Positions 8,073-15,346 of a DNA stretch of 19,993 bases are shown piece after piece. Source of the DNA: an uncultured Nitrospina sp. Lineage in GTDB: Bacteria > Nitrospinota > Nitrospinia > Nitrospinales > VA-1. Made by a program: the position numbers and the translations under genes. The notes beneath the pieces are model-generated. The model had not been told where the DNA came from and did not search any database. It was given only the letters and a program-made list of their open reading frames with translations. The DNA lies in NCBI GenBank assembly GCA_913044145.1, contig CAJWOD010000007.1, positions 1 through 19,993 of the forward strand, read 5' to 3'. The number at the start of each line of letters is the position of its first letter. Within the stretch, counting starts at the first letter, position 1.

Positions 8073-8638
8073 TGGGGGTTAACAGGAGCTTGTATAAGGT
8101 ATTCGTAATCTTTACCGAGAGAATGCACAACATTTGCCCAGATCCCATCTTCATTTTCCTGAAAAACAAACTTATCACAAGCCTGGGAAGTCAGCCAGCT
8201 AAGCCGGGTCATTTCACCTTCGAGTTGGCCGGCACCCCAACCGGAGTAGCCCAAATAAAATCGTATATTTTTTTCTGGATTTTTAAAGCGGGTCATTAAA
8301 TTATCGAGTAATTCGGAGCTCATTCCCATATAGACACCATCGCAAATGGGCTCTAATTCCGGCAAAGGTTCTTCAGATCGACAAAGATAAAATACCTGTG
8401 AAGGCGAGACTGGTCCACCCACATAAATTTTTCCTGAAGAAAACCCAGACATTCCCATTTCTTTAAATACTTCTTTGGAGTTTACAAGCGCAGGCCGGTT
8501 TATAACCAGTCCAAATGAACCCGCATCGTCGTGGTTACATAAAAGAACTACCGTACGAGAAAAGTTCGGGTCGGGTAAAACCGGATTGGCAATAAGGAAA
8601 TACCCTTTACCATATTCATGATTAGATTGCTCTGGCAT
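8063..8638 (-). CDS. YqgE/AlgH family protein (UPF0301)
   Basis: This 191-residue cytoplasmic protein belongs to the conserved UPF0301 family. It is recognised by FLIANPVLPDPNFSRTVVLL near the N-terminus, GSFGLVINRP (40-49), YVGGPV and GYSGWGAGQLE (130-140). The family is named after AlgH, which affects alginate in Pseudomonas; its molecular function is unsettled. It begins 8 bases after the LRR gene stop and overlaps the following pseudouridine synthase by 10 bases, so it is an operon member. Nothing is truncated, and no Shine-Dalgarno is clear before the ATG. Confidence 0.93.
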   Translation of the reverse strand: MPEQSNHEYGKGYFLIANPVLPDPNFSRTVVLLCNHDDAGSFGLVINRPALVNSKEVFKEMGMSGFSSGKIYVGGPVSPSQVFYLCRSEEPLPELEPICDGVYMGMSSELLDNLMTRFKNPEKNIRFYLGYSGWGAGQLEGEMTRLSWLTSQACDKFVFQENEDGIWANVVHSLGKDYEYLIQAPVNPQWN

Positions 8639-8646
8639 ATTTGAAA

Positions 8647-9267
8647 TTATAAATTTAAGGATTGGAGCTTTTTAAAATTACGTCCGACCCGTGCCTCTTC
8701 TTTTCCTTCGATAGAGGCAAAATTATTATCCAGGGCAATACTGACGAGTTCGGGAAACTTTTTTGAATTGGCCAATGCTAAAATCCCTTCATCTCCAATT
8801 TCGTTTTGAGCCAAATCCAAGTCTTCTAACTTGTCTAATGCGTTATCCTTTGCCATTATTGCCGCACCTTCATCCTTAATATAATTTCGATAAAGATTGA
8901 GCGACTTCACCTTTTTAAAAACTTTAGATCGAATGAGATGACGCACTCCTTCTGGGCCAATATCATTTCCACCCAATTCTATCCAATTAACCTTGGCAAA
9001 CAGGTCTGATTCTGTAAGCAATTTTACTCCATCATCGCCTATGCGGTTTCCCCCTAAATTAAGTCTCCGCACTTTCACTAAACGCTCATCTCGAGTAATA
9101 ATGGTCATGCCATTAGGGCCAACGCAATAACCTTTCAAGTTCAACTCTTTACCGTCTTCACTCAAAGTTTCTTCAACAACTTTATCCATGGTCTCGCGTA
9201 GCTTGTCGCCTGTCAAACTACAGGGCTCTGCGGGTTTATATATTTCAAAATGGGTTATTGATGGCAT
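8647..9267 (-). CDS. Leucine-rich repeat protein (RNI-type)
   Basis: This 206-residue protein consists largely of leucine-rich repeats of the ribonuclease-inhibitor type. Repeat cores include LNLGGNRIGDDGVKLL, IELGGNDIGPEGVRHLI, LNLYRNYIKDEGAAIM and LDLAQNEIGDEGILAL, spaced about 26-28 residues apart over roughly residues 43-206. No signal peptide or membrane span is present, so it is likely cytoplasmic and works by protein binding. The N-terminal 40 residues are not repeats. The start is well supported by AAGGACC upstream of the ATG. It is the first gene of the yqgE-Rlu-dus operon. Its binding partner is unknown, and such intracellular LRR proteins are uncommon in bacterial housekeeping operons. 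Confidence 0.82.
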   Translation of the reverse strand: MPSITHFEIYKPAEPCSLTGDKLRETMDKVVEETLSEDGKELNLKGYCVGPNGMTIITRDERLVKVRRLNLGGNRIGDDGVKLLTESDLFAKVNWIELGGNDIGPEGVRHLIRSKVFKKVKSLNLYRNYIKDEGAAIMAKDNALDKLEDLDLAQNEIGDEGILALANSKKFPELVSIALDNNFASIEGKEEARVGRNFKKLQSLNL

Positions 9268-9399
9268 TTGGGGTCCTTATGTTTATAGAATAGTGCGAAT
9301 CTTTAAAAAATATGAAATTAACACTGTAAATGCTATAAAAATTAATTAAAAAAAAGCAATAAAAAGAACTAAATCGATTAGAAGCAGGCTATTATAAGG

Positions 9400-9428
9400 T
9401 TGACAGAAAATCAATTATATTTTAAATT
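9400..9428 (+). promoter_or_regulatory. Candidate sigma-70 promoter P1 upstream of hisI
   Basis: A perfect -35 TTGACA (9400-9405) is followed after 17 bases by TAAATT (9423-9428), a 4/6 match to the -10 consensus. It would give a leader of about 105 bases for hisI. It lies in the 275-base divergent gap between the LRR gene and hisI, which has no gene that I can support. Confidence 0.45.
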
Positions 9429-9481
9429 TCAGAGTTTGATCCAATGCTTCAAGTGGTGTCTTGCGTTTGGGAAAGTGGATA

Positions 9482-9510
9482 TCGGCACTTAGTATTCATA
9501 TTCTTATAAT
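9482..9510 (+). promoter_or_regulatory. Candidate sigma-70 promoter P2 upstream of hisI
   Basis: A perfect -10 TATAAT (9505-9510) lies 17 bases after TCGGCA (9482-9487), a 4/6 match to the -35 consensus. Transcription would begin near 9517, leaving a leader of about 26 bases that carries a purine-rich ribosome-binding region (AAAGGGAAAAAGG) before the hisI ATG. I prefer it over P1 as the main hisIG promoter. Confidence 0.55.
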
Positions 9511-9542
9511 TTGCAAATCGTTTTAACTAAAGGGAAAAAGGT

Positions 9543-9914
9543 ATGAAACTGGATTTTGAAAAAATGGGAGGATTGGTTCCGGCAATAATTCAAGATGCAG
9601 AGACCGGGAAGGTATTAATGCTCGCCTATATGAATACCATTGCATGGGAAAAGACCTTGGAAACTGGAAAAGCATGGTTTTATAGTCGATCACGGGACAA
9701 ACAATGGATGAAGGGGGAAGAAAGTGGCAACGTTCAGATTGTAAAGGAAGTGTTTGTGGATTGCGATGATGATACTGTCCTCCTGAAAGTAGAACAGGTA
9801 GGTAAAGCAGCCTGTCATAAAGGTTATACCAGTTGCTTTTTTAGAAAAGTCAACGGTGATGTGGAAGTTGTAGAAGAGAAAGTTTTTGACCCAGAGAAAG
9901 TTTATAAAAAATAA
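9543..9914 (+). CDS. hisI: Phosphoribosyl-AMP cyclohydrolase
   Basis: This enzyme opens the purine ring of phosphoribosyl-AMP in the third step of histidine synthesis. The 123 residues form the single-domain HisI type without a fused HisE. Visible motifs are MLAYMN (26-31), WFYSRSRDKQWMKGE (45-59), the Mg-binding acidic cluster DCDDD (73-77) and the zinc motif CHKGYTSCF (91-99) with Cys91 and Cys98. A strong purine-rich ribosome-binding region precedes the ATG. hisG follows 47 bases later; no other his gene is in the window, so the pathway is split across the genome. Confidence 0.96.
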   Translation: MKLDFEKMGGLVPAIIQDAETGKVLMLAYMNTIAWEKTLETGKAWFYSRSRDKQWMKGEESGNVQIVKEVFVDCDDDTVLLKVEQVGKAACHKGYTSCFFRKVNGDVEVVEEKVFDPEKVYKK

Positions 9915-9961
9915 AACATTTAGATTTTTTTTAATTTAACTAATAAGAAAGAAGTTAATCC

Positions 9962-10840
9962 ATGAGCGGTAATGTATTAAAACTAGGAATCCCTAAAGGT
10001 AGTCTAGAAGAAGCCACTGTCAAGCTTTTTGCTCGGGCAGGGTACAATATTAGGATTCAAAGCCGGTCCTATTTTCCCAGCATTGATGATGTAGAAATTG
10101 AATGCATGTTATTACGTGCTCAAGAAATTGCTCGCTATGTAGCAGATGGCGTTCTCGATGCAGGTCTTACAGGCAAAGACTGGATTATGGAAAATCGTGC
10201 CGATGTAGAAGAAATTGCACCGCTGGTTTATTCAAAAGTTTCAGCAAGACCGGTCCGATGGGTTCTGGCAGTGCCTAATGACTCTTCTATACAAAGCGCA
10301 AAAGACCTGCAGGGAAAAAGAATTGCAACGGAAGTCGTTAACCTCACAACAGATTGGTTAAAAGGGCACGGAGTAACTGCCAATGTAGAATTTTCTTGGG
10401 GTGCTACCGAAGTTAAGGCTCCTAAGCTAGTTGATGCCATTGTGGAAGTGACAGAAACCGGGTCTTCTCTTAAGGCAAACAATTTAAGGATAGTCGACAC
10501 ATTAATGGAATCTACAACCCGCTTCATAATGAATAAAACTGCAAGTGAAGACAAATGGAAACGCAATAAAGTTGATCGTCTTGTATTAATGTTGCAAGGA
10601 GCCATGGCCGCAAACGGCAAGGTAGGGCTTATGCTCAATGCACCTAAAAACAAGCTGGGTGAAATAATTAAAATTTTTCCACCAGGTAAAAAACCAACGG
10701 TCTCTGAGCTTAGTGATCCTGAGTGGGTAGCCATCAATGTAATTCTCGAAGAAAAATTAGTGCGCGATATTGTTCCTGACCTTAAAAAAGCCGGCTCAGA
10801 AGACATCGTTGAGTACCCATTAAACAAAATAATCCACTAA
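9962..10840 (+). CDS. hisG: ATP phosphoribosyltransferase (long form)
   Basis: HisG joins ATP and PRPP in the first, committed step of histidine synthesis. With 292 residues it is the long form, which carries a C-terminal ACT-like regulatory domain (about 215-290) for histidine feedback and needs no HisZ partner. Visible marks are KLGIPKGSLEEAT (7-19), ADGVLDAGLTGKDW (61-74) and the PRPP-binding region DAIVEVTETGSSLKANNL (158-175). It is downstream of hisI on the same strand and probably co-transcribed. PRPP comes from Prs, also encoded in this window. Confidence 0.96.
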   Translation: MSGNVLKLGIPKGSLEEATVKLFARAGYNIRIQSRSYFPSIDDVEIECMLLRAQEIARYVADGVLDAGLTGKDWIMENRADVEEIAPLVYSKVSARPVRWVLAVPNDSSIQSAKDLQGKRIATEVVNLTTDWLKGHGVTANVEFSWGATEVKAPKLVDAIVEVTETGSSLKANNLRIVDTLMESTTRFIMNKTASEDKWKRNKVDRLVLMLQGAMAANGKVGLMLNAPKNKLGEIIKIFPPGKKPTVSELSDPEWVAINVILEEKLVRDIVPDLKKAGSEDIVEYPLNKIIH

Positions 10841-10850
10841 TCTTGGCGGA

Positions 10851-10936
10851 CTAAAATCATTAGATTTTAGAGCGGAGCTAGTTTAACGAGTTTTTAGGTG
10901 AAGTTTTTCTAGCTCTCCCCTAATGGGTAAAAACTC
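10851..10936 (+). repeat. Cluster of inverted repeats between hisG and the next gene
   Basis: Three perfect inverted repeats lie here: CTAAAATC/GATTTTAG (10851-10858 and 10863-10870, 4-base loop), GAGCTAG/CTAGCTC (10875-10881 and 10909-10915) and GAGTTTTTA/TAAAAACTC (10888-10896 and 10928-10936). The last two interlock, so their hairpins are either alternative or form a pseudoknot. There is no terminal T-run. It may be a regulated leader or the hisG 3' end. Confidence 0.4.
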
Positions 10937-10947
10937 TCTTTCCCTCT

Positions 10948-11814
10948 ATGCAAGAAAATACTGAATCTAAAAAATCAAACGAAGCACAAACTCCTGAAAA
11001 CGAAGAGGGTTTATCTGATGAAAAAACAACTTCGGAATCCTCAGAGTCCTCTGAACCTGAAACCTCCCGTGAAGAGGAGGAAGGAAAAGCACTACCCTCT
11101 GAAAAGAAAAAAAGTAGCCGGTACGGATTATTTCTATTTATAATTTTGCTTTTGATAGGTGGAAGCAGTTACCTTTTGTATACCGATCAAATTCCACCAC
11201 AAATCAAGGAATGGATTGAACCCCTTCTAAAGCCCCTAAAACAGCGGCTGGCTATTATAAAACCTGTTTCAGAACCTCCTAGACCTCCTAAAAAACCAAT
11301 ATTGGAAGCAAAAGAAAAAGTTACCGACCCCACAATCCAAAAAGAAACTCTTATTGTTGAAAAAGAATCTGTGCCTGAAATAACTCCATCACCATCAAAA
11401 GAGGAACCCAACAGTGATTCCCAAACAAAGACCATACCTGAAGCAAAGGAGGCAGGCTCAAATTATCCTGATGAAGTAGCTGACATCCCAACATTTATCG
11501 AACCAAAATTGGAAACTTTGGCGGAAGAAACTAAAGCTGAAACTATTCCCGAAGAGTCTGAAAAAATAGAAGCAGACCATACTGATGAAATTGTCGCTCC
11601 GCCAGTTCTTACCACAATACCTCACACGCAATCTACTCCAGACATAGAGGAACCAAAATTTTCAGAAGCGCCTACACAACTCAAAAAAAACCAAAAGAAT
11701 AAAGCCGTGCGAGCATATCTTGATTTTTTTGAAACAACACTTATAAAAATAGGTAAACTGATTAAAGCAGGTTTTGTTAGAGGAAAAGATTTTTTAATTA
11801 AATCTTTTGATTGA
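10948..11814 (+). CDS. Unknown single-span membrane protein, low complexity
   Basis: I do not recognise this 288-residue protein. Residues 1-50 are rich in Glu and Ser and strongly acidic. A Lys-rich stop (KKKSSR, 53-58) precedes one hydrophobic span (about 60-78). The rest (80-245) is rich in Pro, Glu, Lys and Thr and probably disordered, and the end (245-288) is basic and amphipathic. By the positive-inside rule the acidic N-terminus is cytoplasmic and the Pro-rich part periplasmic. The shape is vaguely TonB- or scaffold-like, but no TonB C-terminal domain is visible. No Shine-Dalgarno precedes the ATG and no in-frame alternative start exists. It follows hisG after a structured 107-base gap and converges on mqnA with 7 bases between stops. 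Confidence 0.7.
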   Translation: MQENTESKKSNEAQTPENEEGLSDEKTTSESSESSEPETSREEEEGKALPSEKKKSSRYGLFLFIILLLIGGSSYLLYTDQIPPQIKEWIEPLLKPLKQRLAIIKPVSEPPRPPKKPILEAKEKVTDPTIQKETLIVEKESVPEITPSPSKEEPNSDSQTKTIPEAKEAGSNYPDEVADIPTFIEPKLETLAEETKAETIPEESEKIEADHTDEIVAPPVLTTIPHTQSTPDIEEPKFSEAPTQLKKNQKNKAVRAYLDFFETTLIKIGKLIKAGFVRGKDFLIKSFD

Positions 11815-11821
11815 ACACGGC

Positions 11822-12631
11822 CTAGTTTGCGTCCTCATCGAAGACAAATTCAAAGGGGGATTTTTTTTCAATCAGTCCCACGGACTGGCAAATAGATTGA
11901 AAATAACTCAATCCATCTAACTCTTCTGCCCCCAAATCGTAGCGAATTTTATTTTTTAGATAATCAATTAATAAGGTTTCTGGGAGTCCAGTTTTACGGG
12001 CCTGAGCCCTGGCAATAGTTTCAATTTTCATCAAGCCTTCTTGCTTGGCAATACGAAAGATCTCCACAATTCGTTCTCCAATCTCAACTCCCTCTCTTGC
12101 AACAATCACTGCATGCACAAAAGTTTTTCCGGTTCTCTGATACCACTCTTCGCTTAAATCATATATTGTTGTTCCTTCTTTATTGAAACCTAAAGCAGGG
12201 TCACCAATTATGAGAGCAGCATCATGTTCCTGCAGCATTTTTTCTGGGTTGGGATCACAGTCCACCCATTTCAGTTTAGGTAAAAAATCATCTTTAAACA
12301 TCAATTTCAACAAAGCCACCGAAGTACGCGATCTATTATCAACTGCCAAAGATTGAATTGCTTTAAGTGGATATTTGGATACCAGTAAAACAGTGCCGAC
12401 TTGATTCCTCGATGCAATGGAAATTCCCGGTAACAGGCGCAAGGTTTCCGCCTGCCTTAGATATTCAATTGCGGGTACCATAGCAAAATCCAACTTTCCT
12501 TCATTTAGCTGTTCAGCAAGACGAGCCGGGGTCTCTGTATAGATATCAAGCTTTATCCACTCCCCCATTTCCCTCAAAGAAGTTAAGATTGGCTGGGCAT
12601 TAATGAAATCGTGAATACCAAATTTTAACAA
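11822..12631 (-). CDS. mqnA: Chorismate dehydratase of the futalosine menaquinone pathway
   Basis: MqnA removes water from chorismate to give 3-enolpyruvyl-benzoate, the first step of the futalosine route to menaquinone. The 269 residues show the MqnA/periplasmic-binding-like fold: HDFINAQPI (7-15), KLDFAMVPAIEYL (46-58), DNRSRTSVALLKL (98-110) and AALIIGDPAL (138-147). MqnD is related but has different motifs. The start is TTG, with CAGGAG 7 bases upstream. Just upstream lies a strong terminator that ends hppA, so expression needs read-through or a cryptic promoter. No other mqn gene is in the window. Confidence 0.92.
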   Translation of the reverse strand: MLKFGIHDFINAQPILTSLREMGEWIKLDIYTETPARLAEQLNEGKLDFAMVPAIEYLRQAETLRLLPGISIASRNQVGTVLLVSKYPLKAIQSLAVDNRSRTSVALLKLMFKDDFLPKLKWVDCDPNPEKMLQEHDAALIIGDPALGFNKEGTTIYDLSEEWYQRTGKTFVHAVIVAREGVEIGERIVEIFRIAKQEGLMKIETIARAQARKTGLPETLLIDYLKNKIRYDLGAEELDGLSYFQSICQSVGLIEKKSPFEFVFDEDAN

Positions 12632-12644
12632 TTAAAATCTCCTG

Positions 12645-12681
12645 AAAAACAAAAAGGGATGGGGGAATCCCCCATCCCTTT
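12645..12681 (-). terminator. Rho-independent terminator of hppA
   Basis: A perfect 13-bp stem (12653-12665 with 12669-12681, GC-rich core GGGATGGGGG/CCCCCATCCC, 3-base loop) is followed on the minus strand by a T-tract of the form TTTTTGTTTTT (12645-12655). It lies 18 bases after the hppA stop and only 13 bases before the mqnA start codon. Confidence 0.9.
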
Positions 12682-12699
12682 AATAAAAAACCAAAACTA

Positions 12700-14775
12700 C
12701 TAGATAAAAAATGGTGCCATAACCAGCGAGACAATAGACATCAATTTGATGAGGATGTTCATTGCTGGACCGGATGTATCCTTCAGAGGATCACCCACAG
12801 TATCTCCAACTACTGTAGCGTGGTGAGCATCAGAACCTTTACCACCTAGATTTCCTGCCTCCACATATTTTTTTGCATTATCCCAGGCCCCGCCGCCATT
12901 CGACATGAACAACGCAAGCAAAACCCCAACTAAAGTTGCACCCATTAGCATTCCTCCTAATGCCTCAGCACCAAGCAGCCAGCCCACAATGATTGGCGTT
13001 AGGAAAGCTACAACACCTGGAGCAATCATTTCCTTCAATGCCGCCTGGGTGCTGATATCGATACAACGTGCACTATCGGGTTTACCCGTGCCTTCCATTA
13101 AACCTGGAATCTCGCGGAACTGTCTGCGGATTTCTTCAACCATGGTCATCGCAGCATTACCCACGGAGGTCATAGTCAACGCAGCAACATAAAACGGAAC
13201 CACACCACCCAGGAAAATACCGATAACCACATCAGTTTTAGTAATATCAATAGAGGTGATATTTGCTGCTTGGGTAAACGCTGCAAACAAGGCCAACGCT
13301 GTCAAAGCTGCTGAACCAATCGCAAACCCCTTACCAATAGCAGCCGTGGTGTTACCCACCTGATCCAATCCATCTGTAATTTTACGGGTGTCTTCTCCTA
13401 ATCCCGCCATCTCAGAAATTCCACCAGCATTATCGGCGATGGGACCATAAGCATCAACCGACATGGTGATACCTACTGTTGCCAACATACCCACGGCTGA
13501 AAGTGCAACACCATAAAGGCCCGCAGATTCAGCGCTGACATAAATGGTCAATGCCATAATCACAACAGGTATCACACAGCTTTCCATAGCCACTGCAATA
13601 CCAGTGATCATTACCGTAGCAACCCCAGTATTACTTGATTCTGCTATTCGAACAACGGGCTTACTGGCTGTGTAGTATTCGGTGATCAGGCCAATACCGA
13701 TACCTGCCAGACAACCAAACAAAAGCGCGATAAATACACCCGAAGGCAGACCCATAACTTTAATGAGAAAAAATGCAACAAATAGCATAGCACCTGCACT
13801 AATAAATGTGCAGTTTCTAAGCGCTGCAGAAGGGTCCATTCCCCCTAACGCGGTCATAGCTCGTATACCAATGACCGAAGCGAGCAAACCCACCATAGCT
13901 ATCATAATTGGCAATGCCATGTATTCGAAACGCAAGGTAGCCATACTGGCACCTATAACTATAGCTGCAATCATGGAGCCACAGTATGATTCAAATATAT
14001 CGGCACCCAGTCCAGCTGTATCACCTACGCAGTCACCAACATTGTCAGCGATTACACCAGGATTACGTGGGTCATCTTCAGGTATGCCCGCTTCAACCTT
14101 ACCCACCAGGTCAGAGCCTACATCTGCTGTTTTAGTATAGATACCGCCGCCCACACGAGCAAACAACGCAATAGAGCTCGCGCCCATTGCGAATCCGCTT
14201 ATAACAGTAAATGAATCACCACGACCAAACAAAAGAAATAACCCACCAACACCTAATAGGCCTAGGCTCGCCACGCAAAGTCCCATTACTGCGCCGCCAT
14301 TGAATGCGACGAGCAATGCTTTGGGCTGTCCGCCATCAACGGCCGCTTGCGAGGTACGTACGCCCGATGTTGTTGCTGCATTCATACCAAAAAATCCGGC
14401 AAGCATGGAACAGCCGGCTCCAACTGCATAAGAAATTGCGGTCCAAAATCCGATCCATATCCCTTTTTGCATAGAAATCAAAAAAAGGAGGAGGAGAAAA
14501 ATTCCCCCAATGAAGTAGCCGAGGATTTTATATTCCCTTGAAAGAAATACCATGGCCCCTTCATGGATAGCCTCAGCTATTTCTGTCATTTTTTCATTTC
14601 CGGCTGATTCGTCATCGACACCTTCAAAAAGTTTCCAAGCGATGATGAGTCCGAATAAACCAAATATGACAGCTAGATACACATAATTTTGTGATACATC
14701 CAAAGAAGCCATCACCAGATATGCCACCATGGCAAAACCAATGAAAGCCAGTTCTCCTTTGTGTTCCGATAACAT
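12700..14775 (-). CDS. hppA: K+-dependent membrane-bound pyrophosphatase, probably Na+-pumping
   Basis: This 691-residue inner-membrane protein, with about 16 spans, hydrolyses pyrophosphate to pump ions. The substrate site is clear: DVGSDLVGKVEAGIPEDD (218-235), DNVGDCVGD (244-252), DAYGPIADNAGG (441-452) and the C-terminal GDTVGDPLKDTSGP. In NTTAAIGKG (475-483) the position that is Lys in K+-independent enzymes is Ala478, so it should be K+-dependent. The gate reads ADIFES, with Glu262 three residues after Asp259, as in Na+-PPases such as the Thermotoga enzyme; plant K+-dependent H+-PPases carry this Glu further along. Na+ pumping is therefore inferred. A GGAGGA site precedes the ATG, which lies 5 bases after pth. 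A strong terminator follows. Confidence 0.96.
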   Translation of the reverse strand: MLSEHKGELAFIGFAMVAYLVMASLDVSQNYVYLAVIFGLFGLIIAWKLFEGVDDESAGNEKMTEIAEAIHEGAMVFLSREYKILGYFIGGIFLLLLFLISMQKGIWIGFWTAISYAVGAGCSMLAGFFGMNAATTSGVRTSQAAVDGGQPKALLVAFNGGAVMGLCVASLGLLGVGGLFLLFGRGDSFTVISGFAMGASSIALFARVGGGIYTKTADVGSDLVGKVEAGIPEDDPRNPGVIADNVGDCVGDTAGLGADIFESYCGSMIAAIVIGASMATLRFEYMALPIMIAMVGLLASVIGIRAMTALGGMDPSAALRNCTFISAGAMLFVAFFLIKVMGLPSGVFIALLFGCLAGIGIGLITEYYTASKPVVRIAESSNTGVATVMITGIAVAMESCVIPVVIMALTIYVSAESAGLYGVALSAVGMLATVGITMSVDAYGPIADNAGGISEMAGLGEDTRKITDGLDQVGNTTAAIGKGFAIGSAALTALALFAAFTQAANITSIDITKTDVVIGIFLGGVVPFYVAALTMTSVGNAAMTMVEEIRRQFREIPGLMEGTGKPDSARCIDISTQAALKEMIAPGVVAFLTPIIVGWLLGAEALGGMLMGATLVGVLLALFMSNGGGAWDNAKKYVEAGNLGGKGSDAHHATVVGDTVGDPLKDTSGPAMNILIKLMSIVSLVMAPFFI

Positions 14776-14780
14776 TCTTA

Positions 14781-15338
14781 TTATTCCTCCGTAGGGTTAT
14801 TTCGTTTATTAAGTTCTTTTAGCGCTGTTTCTATCTTATGCACCGCTTGATTTATTGCTTCATTTAATAGGCTCGACTCTTCTTCGGTAAAAGAGGACAA
14901 AACATGATCAACAATATCCTCTTTATCTTCAGGACGGTCGACCCCGATGCGTACCCTACAAAATTCCTGGGTTCGCAAAGTTTCTATGGTCGATCTAATT
15001 CCCAACTGACCTCCATCGCCCCCCTTAAATTTGGTTTTTATTTTTCCAAGTGGAAGATCAATATCATCGTGTGTGACCAGGAATTTTCCTGGGGAAAGGT
15101 TAAAAGCGGAAAAAAGTGCTTTGACTGCTTTCCCACTTTCGTTCATGAAGGTCATCGGTTTCGCGAGAATAACCGGAAGCCCGTCAATTTTTCCTTCTCC
15201 ATAAAGGGAATTATATTTATGTTGAACCAGCTTGATTTTATATTTATCGGCCAGATTATCTAAAGCAAGAAATCCCGCATTATGTCGCGTCAGCTCATAA
15301 CGCGATCCGGGATTGCCCAAACCTAAAATCAAAAACAC
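14781..15338 (-). CDS. pth: Peptidyl-tRNA hydrolase
   Basis: Pth frees tRNA from peptidyl-tRNAs that drop off the ribosome. The 185 residues match the family: GLGNPG (6-11, with Asn9), TRHNAGF (17-23, with the catalytic His19), MTFMNESG (62-69, with Asn66), and HDDIDLP (90-96). The loop that normally reads GGHNG is GGDGGQLGIRS (106-116), with Gln-Leu where His-Asn is usual. The start is GTG, 8 bases after rplY, with no close Shine-Dalgarno. It sits in the common prs-rplY-pth order, but hppA rather than ychF follows. Confidence 0.95.
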   Translation of the reverse strand: MFLILGLGNPGSRYELTRHNAGFLALDNLADKYKIKLVQHKYNSLYGEGKIDGLPVILAKPMTFMNESGKAVKALFSAFNLSPGKFLVTHDDIDLPLGKIKTKFKGGDGGQLGIRSTIETLRTQEFCRVRIGVDRPEDKEDIVDHVLSSFTEEESSLLNEAINQAVHKIETALKELNKRNNPTEE

Positions 15339-15346
15339 AATTAATT

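Noticed and set aside
9431..9442. AGAGTTTGATCC, identical to the start of bacterial 16S rRNA genes, just after a TTGACA box
   Set aside because: The match ends after 12 bases and what follows does not resemble 16S rRNA. It is most likely chance or at best a very short relic.
10228..10827. A 199-codon open frame on the minus strand
   Set aside because: It is fully antisense to hisG, whose motifs are clear.
13682..14140. A 152-codon open frame on the plus strand
   Set aside because: It lies opposite the strongly conserved hppA coding region and has a composition typical of an antisense shadow.
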